DNA of 48,276 nucleotides from Mycobacterium kyorinense. GTDB lineage: Bacteria; Actinomycetota; Actinomycetes; Mycobacteriales; Mycobacteriaceae. Both the position numbers and the translations under genes were made by a program. Positions within the stretch are counted from its first letter, which is position 1; each line of letters begins with the position of its first letter. The DNA lies in contig NZ_LQPE01000178.1 of NCBI RefSeq assembly GCF_002101735.1, positions 1 to 48,276 of the forward strand, written 5' to 3'. Shown here piece by piece: positions 32,604-41,774 of this stretch. The notes beneath the pieces are model-generated. The model had not been told where the DNA came from and searched no databases. It saw nothing but the letters and a program-made list of their open reading frames with translations.

Positions 32604-34216
32604 ACAACCGCGTGACTGTCGAGAAGCTGCGGGAATACGCCAAGAGTGCGCGTGTGTTGCTGCGCAGCGGCATCGTCGAGCCGCGGCGACCCGATCACAT
32701 CGCGCGGTCGCTTTTCAGCTTCCACCGCTACGGTCCGTTCGCCGGCGTGGTGAACCATGCCGCCGCGCGGTACGGCGATGCGCCGGCGATCCTCGATGAG
32801 CAGGGCACGCTGAGTTTCCGGCAGCTCGACGAGCGGTCCAACGCGCTGGCGCGCGGGCTGCGCCACCTCGGAGTCGGCGCGGGCGACGTGGTCGCGGCAC
32901 TGTGCCGCGACCACCGCGGGCTGGCCCTGACCGTCATCGCGGCCAACAAGGTCGGCGCGCGACTTGTCCTGATGAACACCGGCTTTGCCAAACCGCAATT
33001 CGCCGATGTCGCCGCCCGCGAAGGCGTGAGCATCGTATTGATGGACAATGAGTTCGCGGGCCTGCTTGACGCGATACCGTCCGAGATACCACGCATCCTG
33101 ACTTGGATTGACGACGCAGCCAACGGTTCCACGACAATCGAGAACCTCATCGAAGGCCAACCGGTGACGCCGGTGGCCGCACCGCCGAATCCCGGCGGCA
33201 TCGTGCTGTTGACCAGCGGAACCACTGGCACACCCAAGGGCGCACCGCGGGACCGCATCGATCCTCTGCAATCGGCGCAGCTGCTGGACCGCATACCCTG
33301 GCCCTCGCGCGAAACATATTGCGTCGCAGCACCGTTGTTCCACGCCACCGGATTGGCCGTCTTCACGCTCGGCCTCGCGCTGGGCAACCGGGTCGTGCTG
33401 CGGCGGCGCTTCGATCCGGAAAGAACCCTGCAGCTCATTGCCGAACATCGGGCAAGCACCGTGGTCCTGGTGCCGACGATGCTGCACCGCATCGTGGAAC
33501 TGGGGCCCGACGTGCACGCGAAATACGACACGTCGTCGGTAAAGATCATCTTCGCCGCGGGATCCTCGCTCTCGCCCGACCTCTGCAAGCGCACCGCGGC
33601 GATCTTCGGTGACGTGCTCTACAACCTGTACGGTTCGACCGAGGTTTCCATCGCCACGGTGGCCACGCCGCAAGAACTGCGCGAAGCCCCGGGGACGGTG
33701 GGCCGGCCGCCGGTGGGGTGCCGCGTGAGGCTCTACGACCAAGAGCGCCAACGTATTACCGAACCGGGGGTCACCGGAACGATTTTCGTCTCCAGCGGGC
33801 TGAGCTTCAAAGGCTATACCGGCGGGGGGCACAAGGAGATCGTCGACGGCCTGCTGTCGAGCGGGGACGTCGGGCATTTCGACGAAAACGGCTTGTGGTT
33901 TGTCGACGGTCGCGACGACGACATGATCGTCTCGGGTGGCGAGAACGTCTTCCCGCTGGAAGTCGAGAACCTGCTGGCCGATCGAGACGACGTCCGCGAG
34001 GCCGCGGTCATCGGGGTGGACGATCCCGAGTTCGGGAAACGGTTGCGCGCCTTCATCGTGCCGGCACCGTCCTGCAATCGCGACGCCGACGAGATCAAGG
34101 CTTACGTGAAAGCGAATCTTGCCCGGCACAAGGTGCCTCGCGATGTGCTGTTCGTCGACGAGTTGCCTCATAACGCGACCGGCAAACTGCTGCGGAACCA
34201 GCTGGCCGGGGGGTAG
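32600..34216 (+). CDS. Acyl-CoA synthetase (FadD family, AMP-forming)
   Basis: 538-residue ANL-superfamily ligase that activates a carboxylic acid with ATP to acyl-AMP and then acyl-CoA. The P-loop-like motif LLTSGTTGTPKG is at about 203-214, YGSTEVSIAT near 348, SSGDVGHFDENG near 422, GRDDDMIVSGGENVFP near 437, and the catalytic Lys in NATGKLLRN near 528. It matches mycobacterial FadD proteins of the FadD12/FadD2 style, but I cannot give a number. The ATG at 32600 overlaps the hydrolase stop. It would feed FadE21. Confidence 0.9.
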   Translation: MNNRVTVEKLREYAKSARVLLRSGIVEPRRPDHIARSLFSFHRYGPFAGVVNHAAARYGDAPAILDEQGTLSFRQLDERSNALARGLRHLGVGAGDVVAALCRDHRGLALTVIAANKVGARLVLMNTGFAKPQFADVAAREGVSIVLMDNEFAGLLDAIPSEIPRILTWIDDAANGSTTIENLIEGQPVTPVAAPPNPGGIVLLTSGTTGTPKGAPRDRIDPLQSAQLLDRIPWPSRETYCVAAPLFHATGLAVFTLGLALGNRVVLRRRFDPERTLQLIAEHRASTVVLVPTMLHRIVELGPDVHAKYDTSSVKIIFAAGSSLSPDLCKRTAAIFGDVLYNLYGSTEVSIATVATPQELREAPGTVGRPPVGCRVRLYDQERQRITEPGVTGTIFVSSGLSFKGYTGGGHKEIVDGLLSSGDVGHFDENGLWFVDGRDDDMIVSGGENVFPLEVENLLADRDDVREAAVIGVDDPEFGKRLRAFIVPAPSCNRDADEIKAYVKANLARHKVPRDVLFVDELPHNATGKLLRNQLAGG

Positions 34217-34221
34217 CGGCG

Positions 34222-35061
34222 ATGGCCCGATCAGATCCCAAGGTTGTCGCGATCACCGGTGCTGCCCGCGGAATCGGGCTCGCGACCGCGAAAGCCTTCG
34301 CGGCCCGAGGCGCGAGCGTCGCGATCGGCGACCTCGACCTCGACCTGGCGAAGGAGTCGGCGGCCACCGTGGCGGGTGCGGCGATCGCGCTGCCGCTCGA
34401 TGTGACCGCCCCGGACTCGTTCGCCGCATTCCTCGCTGACGCCGAGGCCGAACTCGGACCCGTCGACATCCTGGTGAACAACGCCGGCGTGATGCTCACC
34501 GGCGACTTCCTTGACGAGCAGCGGACGACCACCGACAAAATGATCGCAATCAACCTCGGCGGCGTCATCACCGGCGCGCAACTGGCGGCCAAAACGTTCG
34601 TCAAACGGGGCAGCGGCCACATCGTGAACGTCGCATCGATGGCAGGCGCCGCGGGGTTCCCCGGCGTCGCCACCTACTGCGGCACCAAGTTCGGCGTCGT
34701 CGGGTTCACCCTCGCTTTGCGAGAAGAGCTGGCGCCCATCGGGATCCGGGTTTCGGCGGTGCTACCGGGGATCGTCCACACCGAACTGTCGGCGGGATTA
34801 CAGCTCCCGGCCGTCGTCGAGAAATTTGGATCGGTGGAGCCGGACGACATCGCACACGCGGTCGTACACGCCGTCCAACGCAACAAAGCGCTGACGTACG
34901 CGCCCGGGCGCCTCGGGCGTGTTCTGCGCGCGTCGAACGCGATTCCCGAACGGCCGCGTCGCGCCCTGCACCGGTGGATGCACACCGACCGGCTCTACTT
35001 GAACGTGGACCAAGCCACCCGCGACGCCTACCATGCCCGGGCGAACACCACCCCGCCGTGA
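34222..35061 (+). CDS. Short-chain dehydrogenase/reductase (SDR), module 2 end
   Basis: 279-residue SDR with TGAARGIG near residue 14, GDLDLD near 37 (NAD-type Asp), NNAGVMLTGD near 88, VASMAG with the catalytic Ser near 139, and YCGTK with Tyr/Lys near 152-156. The C-terminal 70 residues are Arg-rich and resemble the extended SDRs in mycobacterial BVMO clusters. It lies five bases after the ligase gene and is the last gene of the operon. It may oxidise an alcohol precursor or a hydroxy intermediate. Confidence 0.87.
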   Translation: MARSDPKVVAITGAARGIGLATAKAFAARGASVAIGDLDLDLAKESAATVAGAAIALPLDVTAPDSFAAFLADAEAELGPVDILVNNAGVMLTGDFLDEQRTTTDKMIAINLGGVITGAQLAAKTFVKRGSGHIVNVASMAGAAGFPGVATYCGTKFGVVGFTLALREELAPIGIRVSAVLPGIVHTELSAGLQLPAVVEKFGSVEPDDIAHAVVHAVQRNKALTYAPGRLGRVLRASNAIPERPRRALHRWMHTDRLYLNVDQATRDAYHARANTTPP

Positions 35062-35227
35062 GCATCATCGAGGAACTCAGGAGCCATGCGCCGCCAGGCC
35101 GCGGTGAGATATGCGAGCTGACGGCACCGTTCACCGGCGGGGCGCTGGCGCGGATCCCGCAGTGCGGCATACCGAGCCGCAAACCGTTGCGGTGCAACGA
35201 CTTACGTCACCTGACAACCGAATGGGG

Positions 35228-35253
35228 CTCCCCCGTGGGATTCACGGGAGGCT
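35228..35253. terminator. Candidate bidirectional hairpin at the island/core junction
   Basis: CCCGTG, loop GGATT, CACGGG with further partly paired flanks (GCTCC and GGAGGCT side). It sits in the 250-base gap between the convergent SDR and mntR genes, where a terminator for both directions is expected. There is no T-run. Nothing else recognisable was seen in this gap. Confidence 0.35.
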
Positions 35254-35311
35254 GATGGGTGCAGCAATAAGCGGGCTGACGCAGCTACCGCGTTGATCGC
35301 GGGAGGGAAGC

Positions 35312-36010
35312 TCAGCTGCAGTCCACTACCCAGATCGCGCACGCGGCGGGACTGCCCAGATCGACGGTGGTGGGCTCGCCGTCGCGGGATTCGACCGCCA
35401 CCGAGATCATCCCGGCGAACTCGCGGCGGGCCAGCACCCGCAGCCGTGAGTCGAGGCTGATACCGATGCTGTCGAAGTAGCGCAGCATCTCCGGATCGGC
35501 GTCCGAGATCCGCGCCACGGTGCCCGCGTCGCCGTCGCGGCATGCCCAAAGCTGATGTGCCGGCGGGGTCGGCACCTGGCCGTCGGAGCCCGGAATCGGG
35601 TCGCCGTGAGGATCGCGCTGGGGATATCCCAGCTTGGCCTCGATGCGGGCGATCAGCCGGTCGGACACCGCGTGCTCGAGCACTTCGGCCTCGTCGTGCA
35701 CCTCGTCCCAGCTGTAGCCGAGCTCGTTGACCAGAAAGGTCTCCAGCAGCCGGTGCCGGCGCACCATCGCCAGTGCCGCGCGGCGCCCGGACTCGGTCAG
35801 GGTCACCGCGCCGTACTTCTCGTGGTCGACCAAGCCCTGCTCGGCGAGCTTGCGAATGGACTCCGACGCGGTGCTGGCCGACACCCCGATCCGGTCGGCC
35901 AGCATCTTGGTGCTGACCTTGTCCGGCGACCACTCCTGGGCGTTCCAGATGACCTTCAGGTAGTCCTGGGCAACGGGGGTGAGCTCGCCAGGCTCGTCAT
36001 CGGGACGCAC
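35312..36010 (-). CDS. mntR: Mn-type DtxR-family metalloregulator (MntR/SirR, Rv2788-type)
   Basis: 232-residue metal-dependent repressor. The winged helix is at about 10-75 (MLADRIGVSASTASESIRKL; key recognition SASTASES), the dimer/metal domain at about 76-145, and a C-terminal SH3-like domain at about 160-230. Metal ligands point to manganese: Asp16 in AQDYLK aligns with MntR Asp8, and Glu109 (HDEAEVLEH) stands where DtxR/IdeR have Cys102. Glu112, His113, His86 and Glu90 are also present. The start is GTG 36010, divergent from ribF by 39 bases. The usual role is to repress Mn2+ importers; none is in this window. Confidence 0.9.
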   Translation of the reverse strand: MRPDDEPGELTPVAQDYLKVIWNAQEWSPDKVSTKMLADRIGVSASTASESIRKLAEQGLVDHEKYGAVTLTESGRRAALAMVRRHRLLETFLVNELGYSWDEVHDEAEVLEHAVSDRLIARIEAKLGYPQRDPHGDPIPGSDGQVPTPPAHQLWACRDGDAGTVARISDADPEMLRYFDSIGISLDSRLRVLARREFAGMISVAVESRDGEPTTVDLGSPAACAIWVVDCS

Positions 36011-36049
36011 AAACCGAAGTTTAAGCCTTCGCGCCGTAGGCTTGCGGTT

Positions 36050-37024
36050 GTGCAACGGTGGCGGGGCCAGGACGAGATACCCACTGACTGGGGCAGATGC
36101 GTGCTCACCATCGGGGTGTTCGACGGGCTGCATCGGGGCCACGCGGAGCTGATCGCGCATGCGGTGAAATCGGGCCGGGCGCGCGGCGTGCCGACCGTGC
36201 TGATGACGTTCGATCCGCATCCGATGGAGGTGGTGTTCCCTGGCAGCCATCCGGCGCAGCTGACCACGCTGACCCGGCGCGCCGAGCTGGCCGAGGAGTT
36301 CGGCATCGACGTGTTCCTGGTGATGCCGTTCACCACGGACTTCATGAAGCTGACGCCGGAGCGCTACATCCACGAGCTGCTGGTGGAGCACCTGCACGTG
36401 GTGGAGGTGGTCGTCGGCGAGAACTTCACGTTCGGCAAGAAAGCTGCGGGCACGGTCGAGACGTTGCGCCGGGCCGGTGAGCGGTTCGGGTTCGCGGTCG
36501 AGTCGATGTCGCTGGTGTCCGAGCACCACGACAGCGAGACGGTCACGTTCTCGTCGACCTACATCCGGTCCTGCGTCGACGCCGGCGACGTGGTGGCCGC
36601 AGCCGAGGCGCTGGGCCGCCCGCACCGGGTGGAGGGCGTGGTCGTGCGCGGCGACGGACGGGGCAAGAAGCTGGGCTTTCCCACCGCCAACGTGGCCCCG
36701 CCGATGTATTCGGCCATCCCGGCCGACGGGGTGTATGCCGCCTGGTTCACCGTGCTCGGCCATGGACCGGTGACCGGCACCGTGGTACCCGGCGAGCGCT
36801 ACCAGGCCGCCGTGTCCGTGGGCACCAACCCGACGTTCTCCGGCCGCACCCGCACGGTCGAGGCGTTCGTGCTCGACACCACCGCCGACCTGTACGGCCA
36901 GCATGTGGCGCTGGACTTCGTCGCCCGGATCCGCGGCCAGGAGAAGTTCGAATCGGCCGACGACCTCATCGCCGCGATGGGCGCCGACACCGAACGGGCG
37001 CGCGCCCTGCTGACCGCCAGTTGA
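36050..37024 (+). CDS. ribF: Bifunctional riboflavin kinase/FAD synthetase RibF
   Basis: 324-residue enzyme that makes FMN and then FAD. The N-terminal FMN adenylyltransferase domain (about 15-180) has GVFDGLHRGH, TFDPHPMEV, and SSTYIRSCVDAGD at its end. The C-terminal flavokinase domain (about 190-320) has GRGKKLGFPTANV and VSVGTNPTF. The GTG start at 36050 gives the expected N-terminus VQRWRG. It precedes rpsO, a conserved linkage. Its FAD product is the cofactor of the island's monooxygenases and FadE, though there is no sign of shared regulation. Confidence 0.95.
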   Translation: MQRWRGQDEIPTDWGRCVLTIGVFDGLHRGHAELIAHAVKSGRARGVPTVLMTFDPHPMEVVFPGSHPAQLTTLTRRAELAEEFGIDVFLVMPFTTDFMKLTPERYIHELLVEHLHVVEVVVGENFTFGKKAAGTVETLRRAGERFGFAVESMSLVSEHHDSETVTFSSTYIRSCVDAGDVVAAAEALGRPHRVEGVVVRGDGRGKKLGFPTANVAPPMYSAIPADGVYAAWFTVLGHGPVTGTVVPGERYQAAVSVGTNPTFSGRTRTVEAFVLDTTADLYGQHVALDFVARIRGQEKFESADDLIAAMGADTERARALLTAS

Positions 37025-37118
37025 CCGCTGCTAAACTGCCCGACGACACGGCGCGTGCTGCAGTTCGCGGCGGCCGCGCCGAATTCAAGGATCGCGGACC
37101 GATTGATGGAGATATTTC

Positions 37119-37388
37119 GTGGCGCTGACAGCCGAGCAGAAAAAAGAAATCCTGGGCCAATACGGCCTGCATGAGACCGACACCGGATCGCCGGAGGCGC
37201 AGGTCGCGCTGCTGACCAGGCGGATCGCGGACCTGACCGAGCACCTCAAGGTGCACAAGCATGACCACCACTCGCGGCGGGGGCTGCTGCTGTTGGTGGG
37301 CCGGCGCCGCCGCCTGCTCAAGTACGTGGCCCAGATCGATGTGGAGCGGTACCGCTCGCTCATCGAGCGGCTGGGTCTGCGTCGCTGA
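37119..37388 (+). CDS. rpsO: 30S ribosomal protein S15
   Basis: 89-residue S15 of standard length that binds the 16S rRNA central domain. Family blocks GSPEAQVALLTRRI and KHDHHSRRGLL are present. The start is GTG, 94 bases after ribF. That gap could hold the promoter or an S15 autoregulatory mRNA structure, but I did not resolve one. lppU follows 13 bases later. Confidence 0.97.
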   Translation: MALTAEQKKEILGQYGLHETDTGSPEAQVALLTRRIADLTEHLKVHKHDHHSRRGLLLLVGRRRRLLKYVAQIDVERYRSLIERLGLRR

Positions 37389-37401
37389 CCCAATCGCCGC
37401 C

Positions 37402-37908
37402 ATGCGCGCGTGGCCCGCGGCCATCATCACCGCACTCGCAATCTTCGGGGGGCTGACGGGCTGTACGGCGTCGGCGGCCAACGCCGCGGACCTCAAGGTC
37501 GGCGATTGTCTGCGGCTGGGTGGCACCGCCGACCGGCCGGAGGCAGCCAAGGTGGCGTGCGGCAGCCGGATGTCGAACTTCAAGGTCGCGGCCAGAGTTG
37601 CCGACCGCGAACAGTGCCCGGCCGACGTGGACTCGTCATATTCGATGCGCAACACGTTCAGCGACTCCAACAACACCGCCTGCCTGGACATCGACTGGGT
37701 GGTCGGCGGCTGCATGAGCGTCGACCCGCAGCACAACGCCGACCCGGTCCGCGTCGACTGCAACGACACATCGGCGCCGCACCGCCAGCGCGCCACCCAG
37801 ATCCTCCGCAATCTCGACGACCCGGTCAGCGTCGACCAGTGCGCCAGCGGCGTCGGCTACGCCTACTCCGAGCGGCGGTTCGCGGTCTGTGTGGAGGACA
37901 TGGCCTAG
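37402..37908 (+). CDS. lppU: Lipoprotein LppU-like
   Basis: 168-residue predicted lipoprotein. The signal peptide is MRAWPAAIITALAIFGG and the lipobox LTGC, with Cys21 lipidated. The mature domain opens LKVGDCLRLGG and has several cysteines (VACGS, EQCPAD, TACLDID, GGCMSV, DCNDT, DQCASG, FAVCVED) that could form disulfides outside the membrane. Position between rpsO and gpsI matches M. tuberculosis Rv2784c (lppU). Function is unknown. Confidence 0.88.
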   Translation: MRAWPAAIITALAIFGGLTGCTASAANAADLKVGDCLRLGGTADRPEAAKVACGSRMSNFKVAARVADREQCPADVDSSYSMRNTFSDSNNTACLDIDWVVGGCMSVDPQHNADPVRVDCNDTSAPHRQRATQILRNLDDPVSVDQCASGVGYAYSERRFAVCVEDMA

Positions 37909-38060
37909 GAATGACCAGGTCGGCGTGTAGAGTGAGGACGTTCTGGGCCGGATCGGCCCGAGCAGGTGCGGTTCGCGCGACCCGCGCGCACCGTCCCAGC
38001 AATGTCACGACGGGACCCGAAAAGGAAAGCCACGTCTGTATCGGGCGGTCTTCGGTAGTG

Positions 38061-38083
38061 GCGGCCGGGATTCTTCCGGCCGC
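38061..38083 (+). promoter_or_regulatory. Stem-loop in the leader upstream of gpsI
   Basis: GCGGCCGG, loop GATTCTT, CCGGCCGC: a perfect 8-base stem 98 bases before the PNPase start, in the 273-base gap after lppU. In E. coli the pnp leader hairpin is the site of RNase III/PNPase autoregulation. A similar role here is only a possibility. The rest of the gap holds nothing I recognise except probable promoter sequence. Confidence 0.4.
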
Positions 38084-38181
38084 TTCGATCGACGGCCGTA
38101 GCCGTATCCAGGCCAGGCTCTGCGGGCTGTGCGTGACCACGCAAAACAGCTGAATCAACCCAGAGAGGCCGCACGGACGTC

Positions 38182-40446
38182 ATGTCTGTAGCTGAAATTG
38201 AACAAGGCGTGTTCGAGTCGACCGCCGTCATCGACAATGGGAGCTTCGGCACCCGCACCGTTCGCTTCGAAACCGGCCGGCTGGCCCAGCAAGCCGCCGG
38301 CTCCGTCGTCGCCTACCTCGACGAGGAGAACATGCTGCTGTCGGCGACCACCGCCAGCAAGAGCCCCAAGGAGCACTTTGACTTCTTCCCGCTGACGGTC
38401 GACGTCGAGGAGCGCATGTACGCCGCCGGGCGCATCCCCGGGTCGTTCTTCCGCCGCGAGGGCCGGCCGTCCACCGACGCGATTCTGACCTGCCGGCTCA
38501 TTGACCGCCCGCTGCGCCCGTCGTTCGTCGACGGCCTGCGCAACGAGATCCAGATCGTGGTGACCATCCTGAGCCTGGATCCCAACGACCTCTACGACGT
38601 GCTGGCGATCAACGCCGCGTCGGCCTCCACCCAGCTGGCCGGCCTGCCGTTCTCCGGTCCCGTCGGCGGGGTGCGGGTCGCGCTGATCGACGGCACCTGG
38701 GTGGCCTTCCCGACCGTCGAGCAGACCGAGCGTGCGGTGTTCGACATGGTGGTGGCCGGCCGAGTGCTCGACGATGGCGACGTCGCGATCATGATGGTCG
38801 AGGCCGAGGCCACCGAGAACGTCGTCGAACTGATCGACGGCGGCGCACAGGCGCCGACGGAAACCGTTGTGGCGCAAGGCCTGGAGGCCGCCAAGCCGTT
38901 CATCGCCGCGTTGTGCGCCGCCCAGCAGGAACTCGCCGACGCTGCCGCCAAGCCGACCGCCGAGTACCCGGTGTTCCCCGACTACGGCGACGACGTGTAC
39001 TACTCGGTGTCCTCGGTGGCCACCGACGAGCTGGCCAAGGCGCTCACCATCTCCGGCAAGACCGAGCGCAACAACCGCACCGAGGAGATCAAGGCCGAGG
39101 TGCTCGAGCGGCTCGCCGACACCTACGCCGGACGGGAGAAAGAGGTCGCCGCGGCCTTCCGCGCGCTGACCAAAAAGCTGGTGCGCCAACGCATCCTGAC
39201 CGACCACTTCCGCATCGACGGCCGCGGCATCACCGACATCCGCGCTCTTTCAGCCGAAGTCGCGGTGGTTCCGCGGGCACATGGCAGTGCTTTGTTCGAG
39301 CGCGGCGAGACCCAAATCCTGGGCATCACCACGCTGGACATGATGAAGATGGCCCAGCAGATCGATTCGCTGGGGCCCGAAACCACCAAGCGCTACATGC
39401 ACCACTACAACTTCCCGCCGTATTCGACCGGTGAAACCGGCCGGGTCGGCTCGCCCAAGCGCCGCGAGATCGGGCACGGCGCGCTGGCCGAGCGGGCGCT
39501 GGTGCCGGTGCTGCCCAGCGTCGAGGAATTCCCGTACGCGATCCGCCAGGTCTCGGAAGCGTTGGGCTCCAACGGTTCGACGTCGATGGGCTCGGTGTGC
39601 GCGTCGACGCTCGCGTTGCTCAACGCCGGGGTTCCGCTCAAGGCGCCGGTGGCCGGCATCGCGATGGGCCTGGTTTCCGACGACGTCGAGATCGAAGGCG
39701 GCGGTACTGAGCGCCGGTTCGTCACGCTGACCGACATCCTGGGCGCCGAAGATGCGTTCGGCGACATGGACTTCAAGGTCGCCGGCACCAAGGACTTCGT
39801 CACCGCGCTGCAGCTGGACACCAAGCTCGACGGGATTCCGTCGCAGGTGCTGGCCGGTGCACTGTCGCAGGCCCGCGACGCCCGGCTGACCATCCTGGAG
39901 GTGATGGCCGAGGCCATCGACCGTCCCGATGAGATGAGCCCGTACGCGCCGCGGGTCACCACGATCAAGGTTCCGGTCGACAAGATCGGCGAGGTGATCG
40001 GACCCAAGGGCAAGATCATCAACGCGATCACCGAGGAAACCGGCGCGCAGATCTCCATCGAGGACGACGGCACCGTGTTCGTCGGCGCCACCGACGGCCC
40101 GTCGGCGCAGGCCGCGATCGACAAGATCAACGCGATCGCCAACCCGCAGCTGCCCAAGGTGGGCGAGCGGTTCCTCGGAACCGTGGTCAAGACAACCGAT
40201 TTCGGCGCGTTCGTGTCGCTGCTGCCGGGCCGGGACGGGTTGGTGCACATCTCCAAGCTCGGCAAGGGCAAGCGCATCGCCCAGGTCGAGGACGTCGTCA
40301 ACGTCGGCGACAAGCTGCGCGTGGAGATCGCCGACATCGACAAGCGCGGCAAGATCTCGCTGATCTTGGTCGCCGACGACGCCGCCTCCGAGGGCTCAGC
40401 CGATTCGGGGGCCGCGCCGGCCGATGCCGCGACCACCGGCAGCTAA
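38182..40446 (+). CDS. gpsI: Polynucleotide phosphorylase (GpsI/PNPase)
   Basis: 754-residue 3'-5' phosphorolytic exoribonuclease and degradosome component. There are two RNase PH domains (about 25-260 and 345-580), the second with the catalytic-core blocks FPPYSTGETGR and GSNGSTSMGSVCASTLALL (key Ser/Gly-rich loop). The KH domain is near 600-655 (VIGPKGKIINAITEETGA) and the S1 domain near 665-735 (GAFVSLLPGRDGLVHIS). A short acidic/Ala tail follows. The length is normal for mycobacteria. pepR starts 23 bases before the end. Confidence 0.97.
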   Translation: MSVAEIEQGVFESTAVIDNGSFGTRTVRFETGRLAQQAAGSVVAYLDEENMLLSATTASKSPKEHFDFFPLTVDVEERMYAAGRIPGSFFRREGRPSTDAILTCRLIDRPLRPSFVDGLRNEIQIVVTILSLDPNDLYDVLAINAASASTQLAGLPFSGPVGGVRVALIDGTWVAFPTVEQTERAVFDMVVAGRVLDDGDVAIMMVEAEATENVVELIDGGAQAPTETVVAQGLEAAKPFIAALCAAQQELADAAAKPTAEYPVFPDYGDDVYYSVSSVATDELAKALTISGKTERNNRTEEIKAEVLERLADTYAGREKEVAAAFRALTKKLVRQRILTDHFRIDGRGITDIRALSAEVAVVPRAHGSALFERGETQILGITTLDMMKMAQQIDSLGPETTKRYMHHYNFPPYSTGETGRVGSPKRREIGHGALAERALVPVLPSVEEFPYAIRQVSEALGSNGSTSMGSVCASTLALLNAGVPLKAPVAGIAMGLVSDDVEIEGGGTERRFVTLTDILGAEDAFGDMDFKVAGTKDFVTALQLDTKLDGIPSQVLAGALSQARDARLTILEVMAEAIDRPDEMSPYAPRVTTIKVPVDKIGEVIGPKGKIINAITEETGAQISIEDDGTVFVGATDGPSAQAAIDKINAIANPQLPKVGERFLGTVVKTTDFGAFVSLLPGRDGLVHISKLGKGKRIAQVEDVVNVGDKLRVEIADIDKRGKISLILVADDAASEGSADSGAAPADAATTGS

Positions 40447-41770
40447 GACCGGCGGGTTGCGCCGCGGCAGGACCGGCGCCGAGCCGTCGGCCGCGGTGCG
40501 TCGCACCACCTTGCCGGGCGGTCTGCGCGTGGTCACCGAATACCTGCCCGCGGTGCGATCCGCGTCGGTGGGTGTCTGGGTGGGCGTCGGCTCGCGCGAC
40601 GAGGGCGCCACCGTCGCCGGCGCAGCGCACTTCCTGGAACACCTGCTGTTCAAGGCCACCCCGACGCGCACCGCGGTCGACATCGCGCAGGCGGTGGACG
40701 CCGTCGGCGGCGAGCTCAACGCGTTCACCGCCAAGGAGCACACCTGCTACTACGCGCACGTGCTCGACAGCGACCTGGAGCTGGCCGTCGACCTGGTCGC
40801 CGACGTGGTGCTCAACGGGCGCTGCGCGGCCGAGGACGTCGAGCTGGAACGCGACGTCGTGCTCGAGGAGATCGCGATGCGCGACGACGACCCCGAGGAC
40901 GCGCTGGCCGACCTGTTCCTGGCCGCGTTGTTCGGCGATCATCCGGTGGGCCGCCCGGTGATCGGCAGCGTCGCGTCGGTGTCGGCGATGACGCGCACTC
41001 AGCTGCATTCGTTTCACCTGCGCCGCTACACCCCCGAGCGGATGGTGGTCGCGGTGGCCGGCAACGTCGACCACGACGAGGTGGTGGCGTTGGTCCGCGA
41101 ACACTTCGGGGCGCGGCTGGTGCGCGGGCGGCGGCCGGTGGCGCCGCGCAAGGGCACCGGACGGGTGACCGGGCGACCTCGGCTGGCGGTGGCGAACCGG
41201 GACGCCGAGCAGACCCATCTGTCGTTGGGGGTGCGCACGCCGGGCCGGCATTGGGAGCATCGCTGGGCGATGTCGGTGCTGCACACCGCGCTCGGCGGCG
41301 GCTTGAGTTCCCGCTTGTTCCAACAGGTTCGCGAGTTGCGCGGCCTGGCCTACTCGGTCTACTCGTCGCTGGACGTCTTCGCCGACAGCGGCGCGCTGTC
41401 GGTGTACGCCGCTTGCCTGCCCGAGCGGTTCGACGAGGTGGTGCGCGTGACGTGCGACGTGCTGGAGTCGGTGGCCCGCGACGGTATCACCGAATCCGAG
41501 TGCCGGATCGCCAAGGGGTCGCTGCGCGGCGGGCTGGTGCTCGGGCTGGAGGACTCCAGTTCGAGGATGAACCGGATCGGCCGCAGCGAACTGAATTACG
41601 GCGAGCACCGCAGCATCGAGCAGACTCTGCGCGAGCTCGACCAGGTCACCGTCGACGAGGTCAACGCGGTGGCCCGGCGACTGCTGACCAAGCCCTACGG
41701 TGTGGCCGTCGTCGGTCCGCACCACTCGAAACGATCACTGCCGCAACGGCTTCGGGCGATAGTACAGTAG
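40424..41770 (+). CDS. pepR: M16-family zinc protease PepR
   Basis: 448-residue inverzincin protease. The zinc motif HFLEH is at 69-73 with the third ligand Glu further on in ELERDVVLEE (near 143-151). The C-terminal half is the inactive M16_C domain, with the GLSSRLFQQVRELRGLAYSVYS block typical of mitochondrial-processing-peptidase-like proteins. A cytosolic or membrane-near peptidase role is known for the family; the substrate is unknown. It overlaps the gpsI end and corresponds to M. tuberculosis Rv2782c. Confidence 0.93.
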   Translation: MPRPPAAKTGGLRRGRTGAEPSAAVRRTTLPGGLRVVTEYLPAVRSASVGVWVGVGSRDEGATVAGAAHFLEHLLFKATPTRTAVDIAQAVDAVGGELNAFTAKEHTCYYAHVLDSDLELAVDLVADVVLNGRCAAEDVELERDVVLEEIAMRDDDPEDALADLFLAALFGDHPVGRPVIGSVASVSAMTRTQLHSFHLRRYTPERMVVAVAGNVDHDEVVALVREHFGARLVRGRRPVAPRKGTGRVTGRPRLAVANRDAEQTHLSLGVRTPGRHWEHRWAMSVLHTALGGGLSSRLFQQVRELRGLAYSVYSSLDVFADSGALSVYAACLPERFDEVVRVTCDVLESVARDGITESECRIAKGSLRGGLVLGLEDSSSRMNRIGRSELNYGEHRSIEQTLRELDQVTVDEVNAVARRLLTKPYGVAVVGPHHSKRSLPQRLRAIVQ

Positions 41771-41774
41771 CTCC

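Noticed and set aside
35062..35311. Possible small gene between the last SDR and mntR
   Set aside because: Open frames there are short, Arg-rich and lack a start context; I see only a candidate hairpin.
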